DNA of 64,000 nucleotides from SHVO01 sp050250575. Its GTDB lineage: Bacteria > Pseudomonadota > Alphaproteobacteria > Rhodospirillales > Rhodospirillaceae. Position numbers and translations under genes: made by a program. Location: the NCBI GenBank assembly GCA_050250575.1, contig JBFWOJ010000002.1, positions 1-64,000 on the forward strand, given 5' to 3'. Shown piece by piece: positions 1 to 7,688 of this stretch. The notes under the pieces were generated by a model, which had not been told where the DNA came from, made no database searches, and saw only the letters and a program-made list of their open reading frames with translations. Positions within the stretch are counted from its first letter, which is position 1; the number at the start of each line of letters is the position of its first letter.

Positions 1-2
1 CG

Positions 3-401
3 CCCCACTCCGAGGAGAAGGCGAACTTGCGCGACAGCGTGCGGGACAAGACACCTTTTCTGGTGGCGGTGGATGGAACGCGTGTCGACGGCATGGCCAG
101 CGTCTTCGGCAACGGCGTCCCGTCGCTTAAGCACTGCGGCGACATCGGCATGACCCTGCTGCCCGAGTACCGGGAAATGGGCCTGGGAACAAAACTGCTC
201 GAAGGGCTCATCAAAAAGTCCCGCGGCAAGTATGAGACGCTCGTGCTGTGGGTGTTCAAGAAAAACAAGCGCGCGCGGAACCTCTACAAGAAGATGGGGT
301 TCGAGCCGCGCGGTGCGGTCAAACGCGGCGTGAAGCTGCCGTCCGGCTTCGACGACACGCTGCTGATGCAAATGCCGTTGCGCGGCGGACGCACCACATA
401 G
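3..401 (+). CDS. GNAT family N-acetyltransferase (5' truncated by window edge)
   Basis: The reading frame is open from the left edge to the TAG at 399-401, so only the C-terminal part is present. It carries the acetyl-CoA pyrophosphate-binding motif YREMGLGTKL of the GNAT fold, followed by the usual NKRARNLYKKMGF segment of the last helix and strand. It is a close paralogue of the next gene: both share a SVR-K-PFLVAVDG segment and the NKRA-K-GF ending, so the pair arose by tandem duplication. GNAT enzymes move an acetyl group from acetyl-CoA to an amine; the substrate cannot be read from sequence. The true start lies outside the window, and a TTG at 27 is internal. Confidence 0.85.
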   Translation, partial: PHSEEKANLRDSVRDKTPFLVAVDGTRVDGMASVFGNGVPSLKHCGDIGMTLLPEYREMGLGTKLLEGLIKKSRGKYETLVLWVFKKNKRARNLYKKMGFEPRGAVKRGVKLPSGFDDTLLMQMPLRGGRTT

Positions 402-414
402 GGGAGATTAGACC

Positions 415-927
415 GTGGCGATCAAAATCAGACCGATCGTCGTGAAGGACGCCGCGAGCTATCGGCGCTGCTACGACGCCGTCCTGAAGGAACGCCTGCA
501 TTTTGCCGAGGAGGAAGCACCGCCCCTCTCGGTGCTGCGAAAGAATCTGCGCATGAGCGTGCGGAAGAAATCCCCATTCTTGGTGGCGGTGGACGGAGAG
601 CGCGTTGTCGGATGGGCCGCCGTGCTCAGCAGCAACTTCGCTTCGCTGAAGCACGTGGGAATCCTCGGAGCCGGGGTGCTCGCCGGCTATCGCGGCAATG
701 GCCTCGGCAGAAAACTGACCGAACGCGTTTTGAAATTATGCGGGCGCCGATTTGATTCGGTGGTGCTGTACGCGCTTGGGAAAAACAAGCGCGCCCAAAA
801 GCTGGGCAAGAAGCTGGGGTTTAAACGGTGCGCCTGGGTGAAGAACGGCGCGAAGATGCCCTATGGATATGACGATCGGGTGGCGATGCAGAAGATGATG
901 AGGGGGCAGCATGAAGACATTTACTGA
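415..927 (+). CDS. GNAT family N-acetyltransferase
   Basis: A 170-residue single-domain GNAT protein. The GTG start at 415 is supported by a GGGGAG ribosome-binding site about eight bases upstream, just after the stop of the preceding paralogue. The acetyl-CoA motif YRGNGLGRKL is at about residues 92-101, and the C-terminal NKRAQKLGKKLGF segment matches the family. Start and spacing suggest translation from one transcript with the upstream copy. The substrate (small-molecule amine, antibiotic or protein N-terminus) is unknown. The 174 bases after it hold nothing I recognise. Confidence 0.88.
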   Translation: MAIKIRPIVVKDAASYRRCYDAVLKERLHFAEEEAPPLSVLRKNLRMSVRKKSPFLVAVDGERVVGWAAVLSSNFASLKHVGILGAGVLAGYRGNGLGRKLTERVLKLCGRRFDSVVLYALGKNKRAQKLGKKLGFKRCAWVKNGAKMPYGYDDRVAMQKMMRGQHEDIY

Positions 928-1101
928 CCTCGGCACCTCGGTTACCGCTCACTGGCCGGATTTCTTCGGATATCTCAATTCCGCAATTTTCAGCGGCGCG
1001 CTTCGGTTTCCCGAAGCGCCCATTTGTGATTCGACGGGCCATCGTTCGTGTTGCAGAAACGACCCCTCGCTGCGCTCTCCCCTTTCAGGTGAGGGAAAAT
1101 C

Positions 1102-2715
1102 CTACCGGGCATCCGGCACCTCTATCATCTCTCCTTCCAGGTTCGGCGTCGTCACCGGCAGCCGGCGCGCACGGCTGGCCTGTTCATACGCGTAGCCGAG
1201 CGCGAGCAGTTTGGGCTCGGTGAAGGCGGTGCCGACGAAGGAGATGCCGACCGGAAGATCGTCGTTGGTGAAGCCGGCGGGTACGATCAGATCGGGGAAG
1301 CCGGAGAGGTTCGCGTAGTTGGTGCCGCTGTAGCCGCCCCCGCCGCCGCCCGGGGTTTCGGCGATGGTGGCGGGCCGCCGCGACGAGGTCGGGTAGACGT
1401 AGGCGTCGAGCTTGTTCGCGGTGAAGAGGCCTTCGATGTACTCGCGGATGAGCGGCATCATGTGGTCGTGCATCGTCTTGTATCTGTAATCGGTCATCGA
1501 GCCCGCGGCGAGCTCGCGCTCGAACAGGGCCCAGCGGGTGATGTTGGGACCGGCGCCGTCGGGCCGGGGCGCGACGATGGCGCGTGAGCGCTCGAGCATC
1601 TCGGCCAGCGTCTTGGGATACTTCGGTCCGGTGGTCTTGAGGTATTCGCCGACCTGCACCGGGAACTCTGGCCAGCGGATGGTGGTGTAGATCTCGCCCA
1701 TGCTGTCGAGCAGCCACTTGGGATAATGCACGTCGACGATGGTGGCGCCTTGCGCGCGCATGATGTGTAGGGCGTTCTCGATAATGAAGTCGACCTCCTC
1801 GTCCTGTTTCATGAAGTCGCGGGCGATGCCGATGCGCGCGCCCTTGAGGGCGTTCGCGTTCAGGAACTTGCGGTAGTCCTTCTCGAACCTGCCGGCGCTT
1901 TTCTTGGTCGCCTCGTCGGCCGGGTCGACGCCGGTCATGGTGCCGAGCACGGCGGCGACGTCGGTGACGCTGCGGGTCATCGGCCCGCCGGTGTCGAAGG
2001 AGAGCGCGAGCGGGATGATGCCGTCGCGCGAAAGAAGGCCGTGGGTGGGTTTCAGGCCGACGATGCCGTTGGCGGTGGAGGGCCCGCGGATCGAGCCGCC
2101 GGTGTCGGAGCCGAAGCCGACGGTGCCGAAGTTCGCCGCGACCGCGACACCGGTGCCGCCCGAGGAGCCGGCGGGCGAGCGCAGGAGATTGTGCGGGTTC
2201 TTCGACTGGCCGCCGAGGGAGCTGTTGGCGCCGGCGGCGGCGAACTCGGAGAGGTTCACCTTCGCCAGGATGATGGCGCCGGCCTCGCGCAGGCGCCGCA
2301 CCATATAGGCGTCGTCGGGCGGGATACTGCCTTCGAGCAGAATGGAACCGCCGGTGGTCGGCATCTCGACGGTGTCGAAATTGTCCTTCAGCACCACCGG
2401 GATGCCGTGCATGGGCGACCGCGGGCCCTTGGCCTTGCGCTCGGCGTCCAATGCTTTGGCTTGCGCGAGCGCATTGGGGTTGATCGCGAGGACGGCGTTG
2501 AGGGCCGGACCCTTCTCGTCGTACGCCGCGATGCGCGCGAGGGTGAGCTGAACGAGCTGTTCCGAAGTGAGCGTTCCGGCGTCGAAGGCGGCGTTGATGT
2601 CGGCGATGGTGAGAGCGTCGAGCGGGAGTTGTTTCGCGGCGACCGGTGCGGTGAGCAGTGCAAGCGCGACCGCCATCGGGGCGAGCGTCGTGAGAAAGCG
2701 CGGACATGTTTTCAT
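1102..2715 (-). CDS. Secreted amidase (amidase signature family)
   Basis: 537 residues with an N-terminal signal peptide (hydrophobic core at about residues 10-26, likely cleavage after APVAA). The Ser-cisSer-Lys triad of the amidase signature family is visible: Lys110 in VVLKDNFD, the cis-Ser in PAGSSGGTG (about 184-185) and the nucleophile Ser208 in SDTGGSIR. The family hydrolyses C-N amide bonds. Export points to a periplasmic or extracellular amide substrate. The ATG at 2715 has a strong GAGGGGG ribosome-binding site. The C-terminal Gly-rich loop at about residue 455 is common in secreted members. The exact substrate is not predictable. Confidence 0.93.
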   Translation of the reverse strand: MKTCPRFLTTLAPMAVALALLTAPVAAKQLPLDALTIADINAAFDAGTLTSEQLVQLTLARIAAYDEKGPALNAVLAINPNALAQAKALDAERKAKGPRSPMHGIPVVLKDNFDTVEMPTTGGSILLEGSIPPDDAYMVRRLREAGAIILAKVNLSEFAAAGANSSLGGQSKNPHNLLRSPAGSSGGTGVAVAANFGTVGFGSDTGGSIRGPSTANGIVGLKPTHGLLSRDGIIPLALSFDTGGPMTRSVTDVAAVLGTMTGVDPADEATKKSAGRFEKDYRKFLNANALKGARIGIARDFMKQDEEVDFIIENALHIMRAQGATIVDVHYPKWLLDSMGEIYTTIRWPEFPVQVGEYLKTTGPKYPKTLAEMLERSRAIVAPRPDGAGPNITRWALFERELAAGSMTDYRYKTMHDHMMPLIREYIEGLFTANKLDAYVYPTSSRRPATIAETPGGGGGGYSGTNYANLSGFPDLIVPAGFTNDDLPVGISFVGTAFTEPKLLALGYAYEQASRARRLPVTTPNLEGEMIEVPDAR

Positions 2716-2883
2716 GGAAATCCCCCTCGGTGCGGGTGAACGCGGAAGGGAATGGTAGCTGCGGCGGCGCGCGTCCCGCTACCCCCCGCGCGCGGCCTTT
2801 GCATATGGAACCGGTTTTTTTGCTGCGCCCGGGACCGGCCGCTGTCTAAGCTGGCGCGGGAAAGGCACCAGAGGGAGACCGCC

Positions 2884-3157
2884 ATGTCGGCGCAGCGCAA
2901 GATCACGCCATCCTTGTCGCCAAGCCCGGTAAGGCCGGGGAATTGGAAGCGCTGATCCGCGGCATGGTCGCGTCCTGCCGCGCCAAGCCGGGCAACCTGC
3001 GCTGGGAGATCTGGCAGGACCGGGACGATCCCCACCGCTTCGTGCTCGATGAGCTGTATGCGGACGGCGCGGCGGTGGCGGCGCACCGGGCGAGCGCCCA
3101 TTTCTAGGACTATGCGGCAAAGGTGGGCGCGCGTCGAAGCCGCTGGTGGTGGGGTAG
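2884..3157 (+). pseudogene. Decayed antibiotic-biosynthesis-monooxygenase (ABM) family gene
   Basis: An ATG at 2884 with a GAGGGAG ribosome-binding site opens a frame that soon leaves the homologous one. From 2910 another frame reads ILVAKPGKAGELEALIRGMV and continues with the ABM landmarks (RAKPGNLRWEIWQD, FVLDELYAD, HRASAHF). A TAG at 3105-3107 replaces the Gln/Lys codon expected after HF. The same frame resumes with DYAAKVG, and a third frame gives the KPLVVG-stop ending at 3155-3157. Restored, the gene would be about 90 codons, the normal ABM length. Two frameshifts plus an in-frame stop indicate a pseudogene; sequencing error is less likely given three independent lesions. ABM proteins are small dimeric monooxygenases or isomerases. 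Confidence 0.72.
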
Positions 3158-3278
3158 CCGGCGGGGGGTCTGCTGGGTCAAAAAAAGAGCAACCAGAAAC
3201 CTCTAGATCCTCGGCCCTCCGGGCCAAGGACGACGTGGAGTGTGTTACGAGGCCAGGGGTCCGGCGGATGGGGGATCC

Positions 3279-3329
3279 GGCGGAATAGAAGTCACGGCGG
3301 AATAGGAGTCATGGCGGAATAGGGGTCAG
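3279..3329. repeat. Three tandem 17-bp direct repeats
   Basis: Three head-to-tail 17-bp units at 3279-3295, 3296-3312 and 3313-3329 share the pattern GGCGGAATA-RRR-GTCA-Y. The third unit is also the left part of the first inverted-repeat arm described next. They lie in the non-coding stretch 3158-3514, between the decayed ABM gene and the receiver gene. No ORF or transposase is present. Confidence 0.75.
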
Positions 3330-3471
3330 ACTCCAATTCCATGAAAGAGTCTTCGTTCCCCTGACCGCTTACAAATGAATTGGAGTTTGACCCCGATTCC
3401 GCCTCGAAGGACGCGCCATCGCGGGATGGTCAGCGGAGGACAAAGGAATTGGAATCTGACTCCATTCCGCC
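3313..3471. repeat. Inverted/direct palindromic repeat cluster (GGAATNGGGGTCAGAC type)
   Basis: Three related copies of about 27 bp are present. Copy 1 is at 3313-3339. Copy 2, its reverse complement with two mismatches, is at 3377-3403. Copy 3, at 3446-3471, is a direct and slightly diverged version of copy 2. Each is itself partly palindromic (GAATTGGAGT...ATTCC). Copies 1 and 2 could form a long stem around a 37-base spacer. The layout resembles short interspersed REP-like elements or the ends of a lost mobile element, but no transposase is nearby. The rest of 3158-3514 shows nothing else recognisable. Confidence 0.7.
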
Positions 3472-3514
3472 CTCCTAGGAAGCGCCGGCGCGGGAATGCT
3501 CAACTCAACGCGGC

Positions 3515-3895
3515 TCAGCGCAGCACGGCGCAGACGGCCTTGCGCAGGGCGTCGAGGCTCGCGGGTTTCTCGACGATGGGATGCCGGCGCCAGGCGGGAT
3601 CGACGCCGTCGATGCCGTAGCCGGTGAGGAAGAAGAAAGGAGTCGCCGTGGATTCGAGGCGACGGGCGACGGGATAGCTGGCCTGGCCGCCGAGGTTGAG
3701 ATCGAGCACGGCGAGCTGCGGCAGCGCCTTGTCGAGGAGCGCGAAAGCGGTGCCGACGCTGGAGGCGATCTCGACCCTGGCGGCGCCGAGATCGAAGAGC
3801 AGGTCTTCGACATACATGGCGACCAGGGCTTCGTCTTCGACCAGGACGACGTCTTTGCCCTCCAGCGGCCGGCTCGTATCGGCTGGCGCGCTCAC
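3515..3895 (-). CDS. Stand-alone response-regulator receiver protein
   Basis: 126 residues forming one receiver domain and no output domain. The acidic pocket is at residues 20-21 (LVEDE), the phosphoacceptor is Asp65 in LAVLDLNL, the conserved Thr is Thr91 in FFLTGYG and the Lys is Lys110 in VEKPAS. Its start overlaps the stop of the upstream histidine kinase by four bases (ATGA), so the two are almost certainly co-transcribed and are a likely cognate pair. Single-domain receivers in alphaproteobacteria often act as phosphorelay shuttles or bind a target protein when phosphorylated. The downstream target is not in this window. Confidence 0.92.
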   Translation of the reverse strand: MSAPADTSRPLEGKDVVLVEDEALVAMYVEDLLFDLGAARVEIASSVGTAFALLDKALPQLAVLDLNLGGQASYPVARRLESTATPFFFLTGYGIDGVDPAWRRHPIVEKPASLDALRKAVCAVLR

Positions 3896-5475
3896 GAGGC
3901 TTGCACGGCCTCGAGCGGAAACTGGATGCGCACCTTGAGGCCGCCCTGCGCGTAATCGCGGACGACCTCGCCGTGCAATTCGTGCACGACGGCGCGCTCG
4001 ATGAAGAAAGTGCCGAAGCCGGTGGCGGCGGGCGGACCGGCAAGGGGTGCGCCCTGCTCCTCCCAGGTGAAATGCAGGTCCGTGTCCGCGCGGCGCCAGG
4101 ATACCGCGAGGCCGCCGGACGGAATCGACAAGGCGCCGTACTTCAGCGCATTGGTGGCGAGCTCGTTGACGATCATGGCGAGCGGCACGGCCTGGCGCGG
4201 GCTCAGGGTGAGCGGCGGACCGGTCATGCGCACGCGCGCGAGCGCCGCATCCTCATAGGCCTGCAGGATCACGCGGATCAGCTCGCCCAGCTCGACCGCG
4301 GTCCAGTTGCGGTCGCTGAGCACATTGTGGGCGCGCGACATTGCCATCAGCCGGTTCTGGATGGCGGTGCGCACCTGCGCGGGGTCGACGGTACGGCGCA
4401 GGGTCTGCGTCACGATCGCCTGCACGCCGGCGAGGGTGTTCTTGACGCGGTGATTGAGCTCGTTGATCAGGAGCTCGCGCTGGGTTTCGGCGCGGGTGAC
4501 GGTGCGCGCCATGCGGAAGGCGAAGGCGGCGGCAATGAGATAGAACAGCGCACTGAAAGCAACCGTGAGCACGAGCGCGCGGTTGACCGAAGCCTCCAGT
4601 TCCTCCGCCGGGACGCCGATCGCCACCGTCCAGCCGGTTTCAGGTGAACGGGTGTAGGCGGTCAGGAGGCGCACGCCTTCGACGGAGACGGTCGAGGCGA
4701 TGCCTTCGGGGCCTTTGCGCATTTCGGCCTGCAAGGAGGAGGCGGCGGAGGTCAGCGCCTTTTCGTCCGTCCGATCGACCAAGGGCGGATTGCGCGCGAC
4801 GTGATGATTGTTGCGATCAAAGATCGAGATGACCCAGCCGTCGGGAAGGTTGAGGGTGTCGACGATGTCGAAAAAAGCGTCACGCGGGGGATTGAAGGCG
4901 AGCGCGTAGAGAACCTCACCGTCTTTCACCACCGGCATGTCGATGGTGAAGGTGGGCAGCCCGGTGACCGCGCCGAGGTACATGTCGGAGACATAGGTCC
5001 CCTTGTCGGTGAAGACCTGGTCGACGCCGGCGAGGTTCGCCCGCTTGAGAGGCCCCTTCAGAGGCAGCACGCTGAGAAGGATATTGCCTTCGCGGTCGGA
5101 GAGGACGACGTTGGAGCCCCGGCCGGGAAAGGTGGCGACAAAGCGGTTCGCCTCGAGCTGAAAGGCGGCAAGATCGCCGGCCTGCAGGGCGGGTGAGCCG
5201 GAGAGCAGCCGGGCGGCGCCGATGTAACCCTTGAGCTCGGCGTCGGTGGAGGCCATGACGCCGCGGGCAGTCTGCAGAATGCCTTCGCCGGTGCGCTCCT
5301 CCGTGACGCGGGAGACGCCGATCACGATCGCGAGGGTGAGGACGAGCATCGGCACGACAATGCCGGCGAGCAGTAGCCGCAGCTGACGGTAGAGATCGGG
5401 CTTGGGCAGGAGGGCCGGATCGGCGACAGGCGAGATCTTTTGCGGTGCAAGCGTCGTGGGCGAAACGATGTTCAT
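3892..5475 (-). CDS. HWE/HisKA_2-type sensor histidine kinase with periplasmic Cache-like sensor
   Basis: 527 residues. TM1 is at about 33-55 and TM2 at about 300-320, enclosing a roughly 240-residue periplasmic region with Cache-like features. The cytoplasmic part starts with the HisKA_2/HWE signature ELNHRVKNTL, giving His342 as phospho-acceptor. The ATPase domain has the N-box in MIVNELATNALKYG and a short glycine-rich end (GFGTFFIERAV), typical of this subfamily, which lacks the long ATP lid of classical kinases. It overlaps the receiver gene downstream. The family often feeds general-stress or light-response phosphorelays in alphaproteobacteria; the ligand here is unknown. Confidence 0.92.
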   Translation of the reverse strand: MNIVSPTTLAPQKISPVADPALLPKPDLYRQLRLLLAGIVVPMLVLTLAIVIGVSRVTEERTGEGILQTARGVMASTDAELKGYIGAARLLSGSPALQAGDLAAFQLEANRFVATFPGRGSNVVLSDREGNILLSVLPLKGPLKRANLAGVDQVFTDKGTYVSDMYLGAVTGLPTFTIDMPVVKDGEVLYALAFNPPRDAFFDIVDTLNLPDGWVISIFDRNNHHVARNPPLVDRTDEKALTSAASSLQAEMRKGPEGIASTVSVEGVRLLTAYTRSPETGWTVAIGVPAEELEASVNRALVLTVAFSALFYLIAAAFAFRMARTVTRAETQRELLINELNHRVKNTLAGVQAIVTQTLRRTVDPAQVRTAIQNRLMAMSRAHNVLSDRNWTAVELGELIRVILQAYEDAALARVRMTGPPLTLSPRQAVPLAMIVNELATNALKYGALSIPSGGLAVSWRRADTDLHFTWEEQGAPLAGPPAATGFGTFFIERAVVHELHGEVVRDYAQGGLKVRIQFPLEAVQAS

Positions 5476-5602
5476 CGCGGGCCGGCCGGCATCCCGAAAA
5501 GAGAGAAGGGGAAAAGGTCCCCAGTTTAGACCGCTTTCGCGCCCGCGGACATTAACCCCTGCGCAGACTCGCGGCAGGTTTTTCGCAGCTTACGTCCGTC
5601 GC

Positions 5603-5640
5603 CCGTGGAAAAAGCCACGGCGGGGGACGGTTCCCGCCCT
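5603..5640 (-). terminator. Possible intrinsic terminator downstream of the ABC-F gene
   Basis: Read on the minus strand after the ABC-F stop, a GGCGGG/CCCGCC hairpin (5619-5638) is followed by GTGGCTTTTT. The T-run is itself the loop of a second hairpin, CCGTGG/CCACGG (5603-5620). The position is right for ending the ABC-F transcript before the kinase gene. The two mutually exclusive stems make the assignment tentative. Confidence 0.4.
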
Positions 5641-5666
5641 TTAGGACCGCGCATCCTCAAAAGCGC

Positions 5667-7313
5667 CTAATGGCCCGGATGGAGGCCGGGGGCTTCGTGG
5701 CCGGTGCGCGCGACATATTCGGTGTAGCCGCCGCCGTATCGATGCGGACCTTCGGGCGTGAGCTCGAGCACCCGGTTGGACAGCCGGGCGAGGAAGTAGC
5801 GGTCGTGGGAGACGAACAGCATGCTGCCCTCGAAGTCGGCGAGGGCCTCGACCAGCATCTCCTTGGTGGCCATGTCGAGGTGGTTGGTCGGCTCGTCAAG
5901 GACGAGGAAGTTCGGCGGATCGAACAGCATCTTGGCCATAACCAGGCGCGCCTTCTCGCCGCCCGAGAGAACGCGCACGGGCTTTTCGACATCGTCGCCG
6001 GAAAAGCCGAAACATCCGGCGAGGGTGCGCAAGGTACCCTGCCCCGCCTGCGGAAAGGATGAGTCGAGGGATTCGAACACGGTCTCGTCGCCGTCGAGCA
6101 GATCCATGGAGTGCTGGGCGAAGTAGCCCATTTTCACATTGGCGCCGAGCTTCACGGTGCCTTTGTCCGGAACGGTGCCGATGGCCGGATCAAGCGCGCC
6201 CGCCACCAGCTTGAGGAGCGTCGACTTGCCGGCGCCGTTGGCGCCCAGCACGCACCAGCGCTCCTTGCGGCCGAGATGGAAATCGAGATTCTCATAGATC
6301 CTGTGCCGGCCATAGGCCTTGTGGACGTGTTCGAAGGTGACGACGTCATCGCCGGAGCGCGGCGGCGCCCGGAATTCGAAACGCACGGTCTGGCGGCGCC
6401 TGGGCGGCTCGACCCGCTCGATCTTCTCGAGCTTCTTCACTCGGCTCTGCACCTGGGCGGCGTGGGAGGCGCGGGCCTTGAAGCGCTCGATGAACTCGAT
6501 CTCCTTGGCGAGCATCGCCTGCTGGCGGTCGAACTGGGCCTGGCGCTGCTTTTCGGACAGCGCGCGCTGCTGTTCGTAGAAGTCGTAGTTGCCGGAGTAG
6601 CTGATGAGCGATCCGCCGTCGATCTCTACGATGCGCGTGACGATGCGGTTCATGAATTCGCGGTCGTGGGAGGTCATGAGGAGCGCGCCCTCGTAGCGTT
6701 TCAGGAAATCCTCGAGCCAGATGAGGCTTTCGAGGTCGAGGTGGTTCGAGGGCTCGTCGAGCAGCATGGCGTCGGGGCGCATCAGGAGGATGCGCGCGAG
6801 GGCGACGCGCATCTTCCAGCCGCCGGAGAGGAGCCCGACATCGGCGTCCATGCGTTCCTCGGTGAAGCTGAGGCCGGCGAGCACCTCGCGGGCGCGGTCC
6901 TCGAGCGCATAGCCGCCGAGCTCCTGAAAGCGCCCCTGCACTTCGCCGTAGCGCGCGACGAGCGCTTCCATGTCGTCCGCGCGCGCCGGATCGATCATCG
7001 CCGCTTCGAGTCCCGCCATCTCGGCGGCGAGCGTGCTCAAGGGTCCGGCGCCGTCCATGACCGCCGCGACGGCGCTTTGGCCGGACATCTCGCCGACGTC
7101 CTGGCTGAAGTAGCCGACAGTGATGCCGCTTTCGACCAGCACGCGGCCGTCGTCGGGCTGCTCGCGGCCTGCGATCATGCGGAAGATGGTGGACTTGCCG
7201 GCGCCGTTCGGGCCGACGAGGCCGACCTTCTCGCCCTTCTGCAGCGCCATCGCGGCGTCGATGAACAGGATCTGGTGGCCGTGCTGCTTGCTGACGGAAT
7301 CGAGGCGGATCAT
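5667..7313 (-). CDS. ABC-F family ATP-binding protein (ribosome-associated ATPase type)
   Basis: 548 residues with two ABC ATPase domains and no membrane segment, the ABC-F architecture. Walker A sequences are GPNGAGKST (about residue 35) and GANGAGKST (second half). The signature motifs are LSGGWKMRVALAR and LSGGEKARLVMAK, each followed by a Walker B of the LLDEPSNHLD / VLDEPTNHLD type. A charged linker of about 80 residues (FIERFKARASHAAQVQSRVKK) separates the domains, as in translation-factor ABC-Fs that act at the ribosomal E-site. Which subfamily it belongs to (Uup, YheS, EttA-like) cannot be decided by eye. A C-terminal coiled coil is absent, arguing against Uup. Confidence 0.93.
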   Translation of the reverse strand: MIRLDSVSKQHGHQILFIDAAMALQKGEKVGLVGPNGAGKSTIFRMIAGREQPDDGRVLVESGITVGYFSQDVGEMSGQSAVAAVMDGAGPLSTLAAEMAGLEAAMIDPARADDMEALVARYGEVQGRFQELGGYALEDRAREVLAGLSFTEERMDADVGLLSGGWKMRVALARILLMRPDAMLLDEPSNHLDLESLIWLEDFLKRYEGALLMTSHDREFMNRIVTRIVEIDGGSLISYSGNYDFYEQQRALSEKQRQAQFDRQQAMLAKEIEFIERFKARASHAAQVQSRVKKLEKIERVEPPRRRQTVRFEFRAPPRSGDDVVTFEHVHKAYGRHRIYENLDFHLGRKERWCVLGANGAGKSTLLKLVAGALDPAIGTVPDKGTVKLGANVKMGYFAQHSMDLLDGDETVFESLDSSFPQAGQGTLRTLAGCFGFSGDDVEKPVRVLSGGEKARLVMAKMLFDPPNFLVLDEPTNHLDMATKEMLVEALADFEGSMLFVSHDRYFLARLSNRVLELTPEGPHRYGGGYTEYVARTGHEAPGLHPGH

Positions 7314-7356
7314 AAGAACGTGCTAACGCAATGAATGTGAGGGCGTGACGCCGCGA

Positions 7357-7674
7357 TCAATGGGGATCGGCGATGCCGAGCGCGGCCGCGGCATGGCGCA
7401 GGGCCATGCTGGCCTGTTCGCGCGCGGTCTCGACCCAGACGCGGTCGAAGACCTCGTCGCCCGTGGCGTGCTGGCGCGAGAGCACCTTCTCCATGTCCTC
7501 TTCCAGCATGGCAAGGAGCTGCTTCGGATCGTTCTCGCGCAGGGCGATGCGAAGCGTGAGGCTCAACAGGCACTGCACCAGCAACTGCGTTCCGAACAGG
7601 CGCGCGGCCGTGTCGGTGTTCATGTCCTGCATGCGCTGGATGAGGGGAAGGATCTGGCGAAGGTCGTCGTTCAT
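7357..7674 (-). CDS. Conserved hypothetical small protein downstream of guaA
   Basis: 105 residues from the ATG at 7674, which lies 14 bases after the guaA stop; a GTG at 7698 would overlap guaA and is less likely. The protein is mostly helical, with no signal peptide, membrane segment or cysteine cluster. It contains repeated acidic/Leu-rich stretches (LLAMLEEDMEKVLSRQHATG). I do not recognise the family. Position and spacing make it the last gene of the guaB-rsmB-guaA run, so it probably depends on that transcription. Confidence 0.6.
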   Translation of the reverse strand: MNDDLRQILPLIQRMQDMNTDTAARLFGTQLLVQCLLSLTLRIALRENDPKQLLAMLEEDMEKVLSRQHATGDEVFDRVWVETAREQASMALRHAAAALGIADPH

Positions 7675-7688
7675 GGTGGGCCCGCGGG

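Noticed and set aside
3279..3471. CRISPR array
   Set aside because: Units are adjacent or inverted with no regular unique spacers, and no cas genes are near.
6111..7334. Plus-strand open frame opposite the ABC-F gene
   Set aside because: Antisense to conserved Walker motifs; no recognisable domain or ribosome-binding site.
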